34,201 bases of DNA from Roridomyces roridus (taxonomy: Eukaryota > Basidiomycota > Agaricomycetes > Agaricales > Mycenaceae). Below, piece after piece: positions 22,256 through 31,924 of the stretch; within the stretch, counting starts at the first letter, position 1, and each line of letters starts with the position of its first letter. The notes beneath the pieces were generated by a model, which searched no databases, had not been told where the DNA came from, and worked only from the letters and a program-made list of their open reading frames with translations. The position numbers were made by a program, and so were the translations under genes. The stretch lies in NCBI GenBank assembly GCA_029378245.1, contig JARKIF010000282.1, positions 1 through 34,201 on the forward strand. The letters run 5' to 3'.

Positions 22256-23400
22256 CTACGATGTTCTGGGCAATGGAGGCGGCGATGAAGGCGGCAATGG
22301 CAATGCTGATAGGGAGCAAACGAAGCAAGCCATCTGGGAAGAAAGGAAGTGACCGCTCCACGGTGCCACCCCATGCCTCACAATCGCCGAATCCGCCGAG
22401 GCGCACCACCCCAGATCGTCAGCAGGCGGTGTGGCGCCGCCGTGGCGGAGATAGAGCCGAGAAGAGGTAGTTACGACGGGGACGTACATGTCGACTGACA
22501 AGGCACCGTCGAGGAAGGGAATGGCTTCCTTGAAGAAGAGTGATGTAGTCTTGTAACTCAGCAAAGCCGTGGCCGTGGCCATGAGTGCCGATCTAGCCGC
22601 CAGTGGGTGATCACGGGGTCCTGAAGTACGGTGGATTTTCAGCTTCTAAAGTTGACGCTCCATCCCTATCCCCATCTGAAGTTGAGTGCAGAGATGACAG
22701 CGCGGAGCTCAGCGCGGTTGCTGGTGTGCGTGTACACCTGGCCGGTGGGTCGCTTCCTCCGGAGAGCGGACGAAACGATCATCTTGACCAGGAGAGCTGC
22801 AGGCACTGTCGGGAGTCATCATTATGCGGCGGCGGATGCAGAACCGTTCAGGGTAGACGCCGGTGGTGCTTTTGATGCGCCTAGAGAGGAAAACAGATCC
22901 CATGGCTGCCTCCGTGCGCGCTACAGCTTCTCGGACGCGGACAAGCGGTGAGTCTTTGTGGGGAAAGGTACCGCCTTCGCCGCCAAAGTCGAGGACATCG
23001 CGCGGCTGGTCTTCATCTTCAGAGTCAGGTTCCAGGGCGATGGCAATTCCAGCAGTGCATATGGGTTCTGCGATGGCAATCTCGGTAGTATGAGGTGGCA
23101 TGGGGGAAGAGAGCAAGAAGAGACAGAAAAAAGGACGCGTGACGTGACAATTACCTCAGCAGTCCGTGACCTCTCTTGATCGTGACCACCATCTGCATTC
23201 GCCCGCGCCCAGCCTCTGGACGATCTTGGCCCTTCCTTTAAATCTGGTTTCGGACCAGGGAGGGCCCCGGAGGCTATGCTCTCTCTAAATTCGGGCCTAC
23301 CGAGTCGGACCCGACTCCTGTGCGTGAGTTTCAGAAATTGGTCAGAAATCGAATAAACTTTACTGCCCTTTGTTTTAGACGCCACCCGTACGGCGGGCGT
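22256..23400 (-). other. Unassigned region with weak minus-strand ORFs
   Basis: Open frames of 108 residues (22256-22582, minus) and 135 residues (22709-23116, minus) overlap this stretch. The first starts MATATALLSYK; another frame near 22182-22409 contains a hydrophobic run ISIAIAAFIAASIAQ. The second has an acidic stretch PDSEDEDQ. A multi-exon minus-strand gene is possible, but I recognise no family and cannot settle exons. Confidence 0.3.
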
Positions 23401-23408
23401 TGCGGATA

Positions 23409-23565
23409 CTTACAATTCCCCCCACAGCCCGCCGACAAGTCCCCACAGAAACCGCAGCCCTCTTCGCACAAGAAGAAGGCCTCCTCTTCGCCCAGACGAG
23501 CCCCAAGAACGGGGATGGCGTGGACAGCGCGTTTGTGAGCGCTGCGGAGAGTGTGATCAGGAAGG
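23409..23565 (+). pseudogene. Rab4/Ypt4 gene fragment (end of intron 3 plus most of exon 4)
   Basis: This 157-bp stretch matches 3726-3882 without gaps and with about six substitutions. It begins inside intron 3 (CTTACAATTCCCCCCACAG) and stops in exon 4 after the GTGATCAGGAAGG codons. Changes alter ETSAKNG to QTSPKNG, breaking the G5 guanine-binding loop. With no P-loop, switches or C-terminal cysteines it cannot be a GTPase. Intron sequence shows that it was copied from DNA. It joins sequence of the T-arm repeat family directly at its right end. Confidence 0.9.
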
Positions 23566-23589
23566 GTCCTGGGTACCCCGAACCATTGC

Positions 23590-23960
23590 ACGAGAGACTT
23601 CCAGATTACTTGCGATGCCGGAGATGCCGTGATGGATGTGTTCAGAGCGAGTTGAGCAGAACATTTCTCTGCCTTTGAAAACTAAGTAGGAAAATGCCGG
23701 GCTACTAGGGGCTCATAGTCCCCTCGTTCCGAGGAGCCACACGTCGCTTGCAAGGATGTTTCGGGGCGGAACATACAATGCCGGAGATGCCGTCCCGTTG
23801 ACTCGTGCTGAGAATGTGGTGGCGGAACATTTTTCAAACCGGAGTGGCGCGGCTCCGCTGAACGTCCACTGGTTGAAAAAGAACATCAAAGCAGAATGGC
23901 TCGAGTCCGGGTCAACCGGAGAGGTTGGTGGATGGCAACTCCTGGTATCCGAGGGTAGAC
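23590..23960 (-). repeat. Diverged T-arm repeat units next to the Rab4 fragment
   Basis: GCGATGCCGGAGATGCCG recurs at about 23611 and, slightly changed, at 23779; the same phrase sits in the main array near 6772. The phrase GAGTCCGGGTCAACCGGAGAG near 23902 matches GAGTCCGGTTCGAACGGAGAG near 6961 but has lost the canonical loop. A-runs precede it (23877-23881), as in the main array. These are decayed members of that array. Confidence 0.5.
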
Positions 23961-24174
23961 CTCGGTAAATTGTTCAAGGACCGGCAAGATATGCAACATG
24001 CGGCCCGTCGATGGTGTGATGCCAATCACTGATGGTCTGGGGCTGATCATTCGAGACGGTCGCTCATTGCCCTCCACTCTCTCAGGGTCTCCTTGCGCGT
24101 CTAATGAGACTCCATCCACACTCCACGACCCGCTCAAATTTGGCGAACATGAGCATCACACACCTCGCTCATAC

Positions 24175-24220
24175 TGACGTCACTCCCGCGGCAAGTATAA
24201 GAACATGTTCCGACCGCCCC
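24175..24220 (+). promoter_or_regulatory. CRE-like site and TATA/palindrome block before the third MARVEL-like unit
   Basis: TGACGTCA (24175-24182), a consensus CRE/ATF-type bZIP site, is followed by AGTATAAGAACATGTTCCG (from 24194), identical to the block before unit 1. The start codon is about 50 bp further on. The same octamer also occurs inside intron 2 of units 2 and 3. Function is inferred from consensus only. Confidence 0.45.
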
Positions 24221-24245
24221 ACCCCTCAACCCAAATCTCCCCGCC

Positions 24246-24821
24246 ATGTTCATGTTCATCCTGCGTGTAGCCCAAGCCCTCCTGGCTCTCGGAGTCCTCA
24301 TAGCCACCGTGTTCAGTGCGTCCCAATCGATTCTCTCTCACACAGATCGCTCAACTCTCCCGCAGTCGCACACCAATACGACCAGCCCTTCCACGGAAGC
24401 TCACCCTCCCAAGTCAACTTCCTCCTCTTCACAAGCGTATGGACGCTTGCTCTCGCACTACCCTACCTCGTCTTCTCCTACCGCTATGTCCCCGACGCCG
24501 CGCACAAATTCGGCATCATGGCAGCCGAGTTTGTCACCATGGTGTTTTGGTTCGGCGGATTCATCGCTCTGGCGGTGTATACCACGGATTTCTTGAGCTG
24601 TTCCCAGGCCCCGGTGTGCCAGGCCGCGCAGGCGGCGACGACCCTTGCAGCTGTCGAATGGTGAGTTGACGTCATTTGTGGGGCGGTTGGATTGATTGCT
24701 GATGTTGGAGACTAGGGTCCTGTTTATGATTACGATGGTACTCTCCATGGTCCATGTTTGGAGGACACGACACAGTAACGATGCGCGCCCGGCGCCGGAG
24801 ATGCAGACTACGACTGTCTAG
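24246..24821 (+). CDS. MARVEL-like four-helix membrane protein (single unit)
   Basis: Three exons, 24246-24315, 24366-24660 and 24716-24821, give 156 residues. Introns are 50 and 55 bp, in phases 1 and 2. Predicted helices lie at about 3-23, 42-62, 73-98 and 109-137. The loop between helices 3 and 4 has a cysteine pair (C-S-Q-A-P-V-C, 102-108), and the EFVTMVFWFGGF and AAQAATTLAA runs fit fungal MARVEL-like proteins. The soluble tail ends in EMQTTTV. Sequence is closely similar to both units at 19982-21084, with the nearly identical promoter block and introns, so the family expanded recently. Family assignment rests on pattern recognition; the cellular role is unknown. Confidence 0.8.
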
Positions 24822-24949
24822 TCGTCATGAATCCTTGTTCAATTATGATGTATTATAGCATGTTGATGTATATATATTGTACAGTCCTATAATTGTTGCT
24901 CCATCCTCGAGATTGAGAGCTGGGAAGGCAGCGCTGAGAGCTTCTCCAC

Positions 24950-25450
24950 GTTCTCCGCTCGATTCGGGCTCGAGTAATGCGCTTTGGCGATTTGGTCCTT
25001 TTTGTCTCACGTCCCATTTGCCCGTTCGATCAGGCCATGGTAAGAATACTTAGAAGTAGATACTTCAGCGGTGTCATGTCGGAATCTGGTCTTCACTATC
25101 GGTAACAGCTAACTCACTGACCAGCGCGATATCATCTAGTGCACTAGTTTTCGCTCCTGTCCTCCGAATCCTATTGGAACTGTCCGTTCGATTCGGACTC
25201 CGGAAGTCAGATGTCCTCATGTATCCATCTTTTTCCCTTGTTTTTCCCGTGCACATTGGGTTTTGTTTCCGTGCTAATGAGAGGGACTGTACTCGGTCTC
25301 ATTCTGTCCGTGGACATCATTGTCCACGGAAAGAATAAGTACTGGATGGCCAGAATGCATTCACCACATACATACCGTCCCAGGGATCCGTATACTCGAA
25401 GGTCAGAACTACGTACGCGTCTAGAAAAGGTCCGTTCGATTCGGTCTCGA
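24950..25450 (+). repeat. Plus-strand T-arm repeat block downstream of the third MARVEL-like unit
   Basis: Cores lie at 25021-25030 (CCCGTTCGAT), 25182-25198 (GTCCG-TTCGATT-CGGAC, a perfect T-arm) and 25431-25443 (GTCCGTTCGATTC). T runs follow near 25230 and 25240. An additional perfect inverted repeat, GTCCGTGGACATCATTGTCCAC-like, sits near 25308-25338. No gene is supported here. The 25175-25445 part is the duplicate of 21700-21915. Confidence 0.5.
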
Positions 25451-25467
25451 CGTACACCCCATGCATA

Positions 25468-25789
25468 CCTGATGCTTGTGTTGAAGCTCACGCTGGCGTG
25501 CACCGTGTTGGTGTTTGCCCTCAAAGAGATTTCCTGTGCTGTGTGCGCGCGGATAGGGTGGTGCGGGGTGGATGTGCAGGGGGAGGAGTGCGACGTCGAG
25601 GCTGCTGCTTGGGAGCGCAAGCCTTTGATGGGCGAGTTCGAGGAGGCGAGCTGGGGCGTTGATGTGAAGGTCTCGTCGTCGTGCGTCAACCCATCCTCTC
25701 CCTCTCGTTCGTTCTCATTCATGTTACAGTGGGATACCCCCCGAATCATCCACTTCCATGCTGTAATCCGCGCAGCACAAAAATTATAA
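25468..25789 (+). other. ORF with one hydrophobic segment, no family recognised
   Basis: A plus-strand open stretch contains MLVLKLTLACTVLVFALKE, a likely membrane helix, followed by a Cys-rich and acidic region and ending near 25787. It might be the last exon of a lost membrane protein gene; no upstream exon or promoter is clear. Low confidence that it is expressed. Confidence 0.25.
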
Positions 25790-25964
25790 TATCAATGGTC
25801 GGTGCTAGCGCTCATCTTCCGCTTCCGCGTCGCTCTGCTGACTCTCGTATTCCAGGATTCCCTCGGAATCGCTCATTATCATTGTATTCACTGTACATGC
25901 ACTAGCCAATAAATCCAATCCCCTGGAGGGAATCTATGCACATCATTCATATGTCATTCCAGAG

Positions 25965-26507
25965 GTCCTGCTTAGTGATCGTCACGGGTAGGGCAACCCG
26001 CAGCGGGTCACGGGTACGGGTACTCGCGGGTACGGGTCCGGGTCTGCTGCTGAATTTTTTGCAGACCCGCGGGTACCCGCCGCAACCCGTGAGAACAGTC
26101 CAGATCCTGCTGAATATGCCCTTTGCAAGCACGGTGAGGGTGAAGAATGTCAGGGAAGACGAAATTGACATGTTTGACGCTGCTGGTGAGCTGCCGGGGC
26201 TCTGCCGCTTGATCAAACAGTGTTTGATCAAGCTCGGCATTTGATTTGTCCCACTTATCATCGATTCCAGACAGATTTGAGGCAGGTTAATGCATGATAT
26301 GAGCATAGGTTGGTATTCAGTGCATGTTTTCAGCATCTAACCCCACCAACAGCTCCAAAATCTGCCGCGGGTACCACGGGTCACGGGCCACCCGCCGACC
26401 CGCCGCCAGACCCGTACCCGTCATCGCGGGTACGGGTTTTGGCGGGTACGGGTACGGGTCGTCGCGCGAATACCCGCGGGAGACCCGTGACGATCACTAG
26501 TCCTGCT
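25965..26507. mobile_element. 527-bp non-autonomous hAT-type element with 8-bp TSD
   Basis: The element is 25973-26499. Terminal inverted repeats begin TAGTGATCGTCACGGGT on both ends. The direct repeat GTCCTGCT flanks it (25965-25972 and 26500-26507); eight-base duplications and TAGTG-like termini are hallmarks of hAT elements. Both subterminal regions are packed with CGGGTACGGGT-like repeats in inverted orientation, likely transposase-binding arrays. The centre has no transposase, only a short frame (MFDAAGELPG-containing) of unknown origin. Confidence 0.9.
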
Positions 26508-27086
26508 GGGCATTTCAACGATCACGTAGACTCGGTCATCTCTTCAGGTCGCAGCAAACTCAGTAGATGGCAGCAGAAAGAAGAAGCGCAGACGACGAAG
26601 GGACGCGGAGAAAAAAATCCGAGCCGTACATCACAAACGGGGCGGCATTGGTGTCAAATTGAAACGCGGGCGTGAGTGAATCCTCTATGTCAACCTCCAA
26701 GCCGCAACCGGCGCCTAGTGTGACTTTGTGTAATTAGCCATGATCAACGCTTCGTTGAGAACGGGGTGAATTGAGATACCGAAAATGGTAGTGTACATAG
26801 AGTCACAGTATGGACCAAGCTCGATTCGAATAAGCACAGGCAGCTTGGGGGGCAAAAATCCCATTGCTGCTGTGCGAGTCCCTGGGCCGAGATGCCTTTG
26901 GAATCGTCGTGAATCCCTCCCCACAGTCTTGCTACCATTGACGTGCTGCGATAGATTTCGCTGCACAGCCCGTTTGCCCATCCGGCGATTGGATGACTGC
27001 AAACTCGAAGTCAGAAAACCCGAGAAGAGCCGAGCAACGGACGCACCATAAGATCCACGTTATCAAAGGAACGCCGAGACCGAGCA
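26508..27086. other. Region downstream of the hypothetical minus-strand gene
   Basis: Several overlapping minus-strand frames are open (for example one ending EALIMANYTKSH near 26715), and one frame carries a hydrophobic run LMLGLGVPLITWILW near 27060-27100. These may be further exons of the gene at 27087-27728, but I could not choose between frames, so none is called. Confidence 0.3.
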
Positions 27087-27728
27087 TCAACTCGGACCAA
27101 CGAACCGCACCGCACGGCTCAAAGTCGCTGGTGGACTGCCAAGCGTTTCGCGGTGGTACGGGCGAGGAGCTGGCGGTTCTTCGCGGATGGAAGGGATCGG
27201 TATACCTTCGGTCCTGGCGACATTCGCGGGTGTCAAAGGAGAGCGCCGGTGATTGCTGAAGAATCGGCGTAGCCCTCTCCCTGATTCAGACGCCTCTTCA
27301 GGGTCAACGTGAGGAGAGACCCGGCGCAGAGCAAGTGCGGACATGTCGATGGGATTGTACTCGTCTTCGTCTTCATCCTCGTCTGAACCAGTTATTTAGC
27401 TAACGAGAGTTAGAGTGGCGATAGGATGACGCACCAGAATCTTCCGCATCTTCATCCTGCGTCGAAAGCCACGGCAATTTAGTATGAATTGCGGAGACAC
27501 TCGACTACGGTGGACAAGCATGAGTAGGATTCCAGGCACAAGTGGATTCAATCGACTCACCACAAACGAACGAACCTTGCGATGTCTCTGTTTCCTCTCA
27601 GGGAGAGTAACAGTCGTAGATGAAACAGTACTCGCAACCCAGGACGAGCACGATTCAGTCGATTCCAGGGATGAGTTGGGCGTCAAGTCGGGGGCGCCTC
27701 TGGGTTTGAATGAGGGGATGAACATCAT
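27087..27728 (-). CDS. Hypothetical spliced gene with an acidic D/E repeat
   Basis: Three minus-strand exons splice in frame: 27561-27728, 27435-27456 (a 22-base microexon) and 27087-27382, giving 161 residues. Introns are 104 and 52 bp with GTGAGT and GTGCGT donors. The N-terminal part is Ser/Thr-rich with a basic patch (ERKQRHRKVR, 44-53); the junction creates a long acidic run (DEDAEDSDEDEDEDE), then a Pro/Arg-rich tail. A TATA-like element stands 43 bp upstream. I recognise no family. The acidic run, built precisely across both introns, supports the splicing. The 3' end is uncertain: another exon could replace the terminal VGPS. Confidence 0.45.
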
Positions 27729-27770
27729 TGGGAAGGGAGGAAGTGATTGAATCAGACCAAGACGCCGAGT

Positions 27771-27777
27771 TTATATA
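27771..27777 (-). promoter_or_regulatory. TATA-like element of the hypothetical gene
   Basis: TATATAA on the minus strand, 43 bp before the start codon at 27728, within GGATATATAAACTCGG. Spacing fits a fungal core promoter. Confidence 0.4.
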
Positions 27778-27789
27778 TCCAGGCCCATG

Positions 27790-29363
27790 GCCAGGGGTGA
27801 CGCGTCCCGGCCCTTGTGTATGTAACTTCTCTGAGGCCACGGAAGCAACGGGGTTCTGGCTCGTATGGGCTAGATCCGACCGGAACGCCATCTATCAAAG
27901 CGGGCTATGAATTCTGGATTAGGTCTAGACTCGGTGATCCGCGCAAGTCCGACTTTTAGTTGCGCATCTGATGATGACAAAGCTCGTGATGCGCCTGATA
28001 CGCGCCTCCTATCTTCTGGATTCCTCGAACTGTACCTGTTGGGGAATTTGATCAGGCGAAGGTACTCTTGATTGTACTCTACCCACCAGAGGCTCAATGA
28101 TGAGTATAGCGAACGTTTCACCGTGAACATACGGCATCCCGTAGCGCTGTCGCAAATCTAAGTATATCTGTGTTGGATGTATAATACACCCCGGCTTACA
28201 CCGAAAACCATATTGCTCCTGATTGACCGCTGCGTTGGGCTTGATTTCTGGAATAAGCGTCAGCGAGCCTGGCCAATCCGGAACAAGAAGAGCGTGGGAT
28301 GTACACGTGCAAGTCTCCCGCCCTGACAAACCAATTTTAGTGCGGAAATCAGACATTGTCGGAGGAAGCGCCGCCCGTATACAAATTGCTGAGAGTGATC
28401 AACAATTCGCCCAACACGAGAACGGAAACTCACGGAACTGCCAATCTTAAACAAGTCCCAGGTACGACAAGCAGAGCGTATGGGTGCTGGAACTTGCAAA
28501 TCAACGAACTGGCCAGGTAATTTGGGAGTACGGTAAATTGAATAGCGAGTATCTCGTTAGAGATTTGCCCGCCGTTCAGTTGAGTAGAGTAGTGTCTAGA
28601 TCGATTGTGTATCCTGGACACTTTGTCGTCTTCGCACAAGTAGCAGTTGGTCATAAGTGAACTAAAAGACACACATCAATAAATGGACCGTGATACTTGC
28701 GCTCGAAACCGCTAATAGCATCACAATGCCGGCCTTCTGGGCCTCTGGCACTCGGAAAACACGGCGCAGATCGACCCGCCTGAGCCCGCGTTGACAAAGT
28801 CCGGACGTCTGAATGCGAGTCAGACGGAGGATGAGGCATTGCAGAGTCCGCAACTCCAGATGCGTCGTTAAAAAGGTGACGACGACTGTGATCTTCGGTG
28901 TTCTGTCAGGAAGATTCAGCCACGGTATGGAGCACGGAACGGCTGCGTTCCCATAATGCCTATGTACGCACAATCGACATGCTTGATGCGCAGAACAGCG
29001 AAGGGAGCGGACCCTCAGATATACAGCGCTCATCCCGGGAGGAGCCGCCCATGAGTATTCTGACGGAGGCCCGAGCCTACCTGGCCTGGAACCGACGGGA
29101 GATGACCGATGGGCAAAGTCGTTGGTTCAGTTCGGTTGACTTGTAAGTTGTCAAGCGACGGAAAGAGGGAACACTCAGCAGTACGGTCGTGGATCCAAAT
29201 AGAAAAGACTTCGTCGTCATGTCGATAACCGTATATTTGGACACAGAGATCAAGTATACTCTACAAAAGATCGCCTGGAAAAGAAGGCGTCAATGCATAC
29301 AGTCGGATAGATTCAGGAAAACGCACGCACCCAGGTAATCCGCGAGTTGCCTGATATCCCACC
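27790..29363. other. Unassigned region with weak multi-frame ORFs
   Basis: Minus-strand open frames occur at 28009-28356 (contains LVPDWPGSLTLIPEIKPNA), 28430-28672 and 28662-29033, and a plus-strand frame at 28898-29146. They look like possible exons of one or two genes, but no domain is recognisable and no consistent splice chain was found. Nothing else stands out from 29150 to 29363. Confidence 0.3.
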
Positions 29364-30929
29364 CTATGCCGCCGCCACCTCACACCACCCAAGCACCCGC
29401 CTCCCCACACGGTCCACCAACTCGTCATACCCTCGATTCAAATCAGGCATAAAAATCCCCGTATGCGCCTTGACCTCATCCTCCACGCTGATAACGACGG
29501 GCTCCCACTTGTCGCTCCCACCTAGCCCGAGTCCGGTGGGTAGGACGACAAAGTGATGTGGACGATGTTTCTTGAGTTCCTTCTCCTTGGCCTTCTTTTG
29601 CTCTTTTGCGAGCTGTTTTTCGCGTTTCTTGAGTTCCTTGGGTGAGAGCGAGTTGGATGAGATCGAGGGGAGTGATGAGGATGCGGGACTCGGGGGTGAG
29701 AGCGACGTGAGCGACGGGGAGTTTGATTGAGACGTGGATGTGGAATCCACCCTGGCCGCGTCAGCCTCGCCCCGATGCGGCGTCTGTGTCCAATAGTTGA
29801 CCCACATCCCGCCCGGCCAAGTGACGAGGCGGGTGTATCGATCGTTGAGGCCGCTGGGATCGAACATACAAGATCCGAATTGAAAGTACTCGAGGAGGAG
29901 GCGCCTACCGGCACTGAAGGGCTCATCAGAGTGTTTCCGGACCCAGCGTACGAGGGGATCGTCAGCGTGCGCGGAGAGGAAGGAGAGGGTTTTGTGGATG
30001 AAGGGCGTCGAGGGTGGGGATGGGACCGAGGGGCTGGGGGAGTGGGGAGCGCGAGGGTGAGCGGGAGGCGTCTTTCGCTGAGCAGGTCGTGGTAAGGACT
30101 CATCAACGCTTCCGATAGAAAGCCACGCACCGTCTATATCCCTCTTGAAACTATCCCAGTCGTCCGTGACGCGATCGTCGACGACCTGAACATCCGAGTC
30201 CTTGTTTATCTCTGCATCAGTCGTCTTGTTCTCGTCGTCGTCCGCTGGGAAGAGCGATGCGATACCGCTGACGACGACATGCGGATGTAGTCCCAGATAC
30301 GGCACATCGAATGCGATGACGCCTAGGATGCGTCGCGAGCTGGGGCTACCCGTGTTGGATGCGTGCGTCGCGGCGTCAGCGGCAAGCAGACCGCCCATGG
30401 AGTGTGCGAGGAGGATCACGGGGCCAGGGGGCTGCGTCGAGAGCCTGTACTTCCAGCTGTCATCTCCTGAAAGACAGAGGCCATCGTGCGACGCACCATG
30501 AGAGGAAGTTATCCTTGGCTTGCGCTATGGGCTTCCGGCTCTTGTAAGTAGGGTACAGACTCGATTTGAGCTTCAAATGGGCGGGTATCTTGACACAGAG
30601 GTGTTCGTGGAGGTCCGTCGGGAAGGTCTGGGCTCGATGTTAGCCGAGTTCCGCACTTGGGATACCGCATGGCGAACCTGGAAGCTGGTATCGTTGCCTG
30701 AAAACGATGTCAGAACCGTGACGCTAATGAGGGACGAGAATGGGCCCGACCTTGGAAGCCATGGATGTAGACCAGATGGACGACAGTCTCTTTGGATGTT
30801 TAGGGAAGGCGACTTTGGGGCGACAGCAATCTGACCTCTCCCATTGGCGCGAGCGAGGGCGTAGATGCAAGGCGTGCGCCAAGTGGGGCCTCGCACGGAC
30901 CACCTGATGACACAGCCCCGTGATGGCAT
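29364..30929 (-). CDS. Alpha/beta hydrolase (putative lipase-like, DUF676-type)
   Basis: Five minus-strand exons fit: 30836-30929, 30751-30789, 30678-30697, 30497-30627 and 29364-30456, giving 458 residues. Spliced sequence reads HLVYIHGFQGNDTSFQTFPT, an oxyanion-loop HG motif, and LLAHSMGG with nucleophile Ser114. A later AHTGIFMPDLN may hold the catalytic His. A Ser/Pro-rich stretch and a Lys/Glu-rich, probably coiled segment (KELKKREKQLAKEQKK) lie in the second half. Such fungal proteins are predicted serine esterases or lipases; the substrate is unknown. Exon 3 is only 20 bases and intron 4 only 40 bp; both are required by frame. The start at 30929 is the least sure part: homologues, as I recall, often begin just before VHLVYIHGF. 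A TATA-like site lies about 83 bp upstream. Confidence 0.8.
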
Positions 30930-31011
30930 CTCTGACTCCCGAGTCCTGTAAGTACCACGACGACTCTCTTGCTGGTCCTATCCTCCCGCAGGACGCCTGT
31001 GGATACTCATA

Positions 31012-31018
31012 TTATAAA
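31012..31018 (-). promoter_or_regulatory. TATA-like element of the alpha/beta hydrolase gene
   Basis: Minus-strand TTTATAAT in AGTTTATAATATGAG, about 83 bp upstream of the proposed start at 30929. Weak evidence on its own. Confidence 0.3.
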
Positions 31019-31019
31019 C

Positions 31020-31787
31020 TCGGATGGTACTGCCTCAAATCCTCCTTTTCCGGGCGCACTGCAACTCCGAGGCTCGGCTTGTAGAAAAAACTCGTTAGAT
31101 GCTTCATGCTAGACTCTGCCATCCTCTCGACTAGGAATCACCCTCGCCTTGTCCACCAATATTACTCTTTCTATCTTCATCTGTCCCTGATAAATGCAGC
31201 AAAAACCGACCGCCACCTCTCCGCTTGCTCGTCCGTTCCGTTGGCTTTTTGCGACTTCCACGAGGCTCGGCGATATCTGCAGACTGCGCTCCACGCGTCT
31301 ACACGGGCGCTGGACCCTGGAGGCTCGCTGAGTGACGGCTCTAGATCTCTGTTTCCTGGGGCACACAAAACGTTCCGACATGAGAATTCAACTCAATTCA
31401 TACATCATCGTCAGATTCACGAAACACTCCACTTCACGCTGCCAAAGCCTCCTCCGTCCTGGGCAACAAAGAAACCCCACTCCACTCCACTCCATTCCCA
31501 AATGATCCAACTATCCTGCTCCTCCAGTCCAGGACCCAGATCGTGTTCTGCGGCCTGCCGCCCCTCGAGCACGTCCATCTATCCGCCGAGAGACACATGC
31601 TGTCGCGCAAATTTGAATCAGCACCATGGGGGCCGGAACCAAAACGCCGTAGTTGGCCAACTTTCTTCTTTCTTTCTTTCCGTCGTCTCACCCCTGCAGA
31701 ATGAGTATACTTTTTTTTTCAGAAATCAGAGAGACACTTGGCAGGATGGAACTTCGTTCGAAAAAACAATGTCAACCTCCTCTGGTT
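31020..31787. other. Intergenic region, nothing firm
   Basis: A 227-codon plus-strand frame (31106-31789) exists, but its composition shows no domain, helix or motif, and I treat it as chance. A pyrimidine tract CTTTCTTTCTTTCC is near 31667. No RNA gene or repeat is recognised. Confidence 0.4.
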
Positions 31788-31860
31788 AAAGTTCTCCGGG
31801 GAGTCGAACCGTCGTGGAAGACCTGAGCTTGGAGAGCACGACAAGATGAGTACTCTGAAC
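31788..31860 (-). other. tRNA-Leu-like relic in the 3' flank of the MDR gene
   Basis: On the minus strand this reads AGAGTACTCATCTTGTCGTG, then CCAAGCTCAGGTCTTCC, then ACGGTTCGACTCCCC and GGAGAAC. It aligns with the blocks at about 2290-2370 and 1675-1757 that follow the other MDR last-exon copies. CAAGCTCAGGT recalls the anticodon-loop 3' side of a tRNA-Leu(CAA). The T-stem no longer pairs, so it is a relic, not a working tRNA. Confidence 0.35.
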
Positions 31861-31924
31861 GTTACTCTTATTCGAACACCGATGACAGAGCTGCTGAATG
31901 TTGAACACGTATTGGTGTGAACGC

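Noticed and set aside
30100..30160. Possible extra intron (GTGCGT to CTCAG) in the hydrolase's last exon
   Set aside because: Removing it would shift the frame and destroy the following clearly coding stretch (SFLSAHADDPLVRWVRKH), so the sequence is kept as exon.
31106..31789. 227-codon plus-strand frame
   Set aside because: No start context, domain, helix or splicing evidence; composition looks like chance opening between genes.
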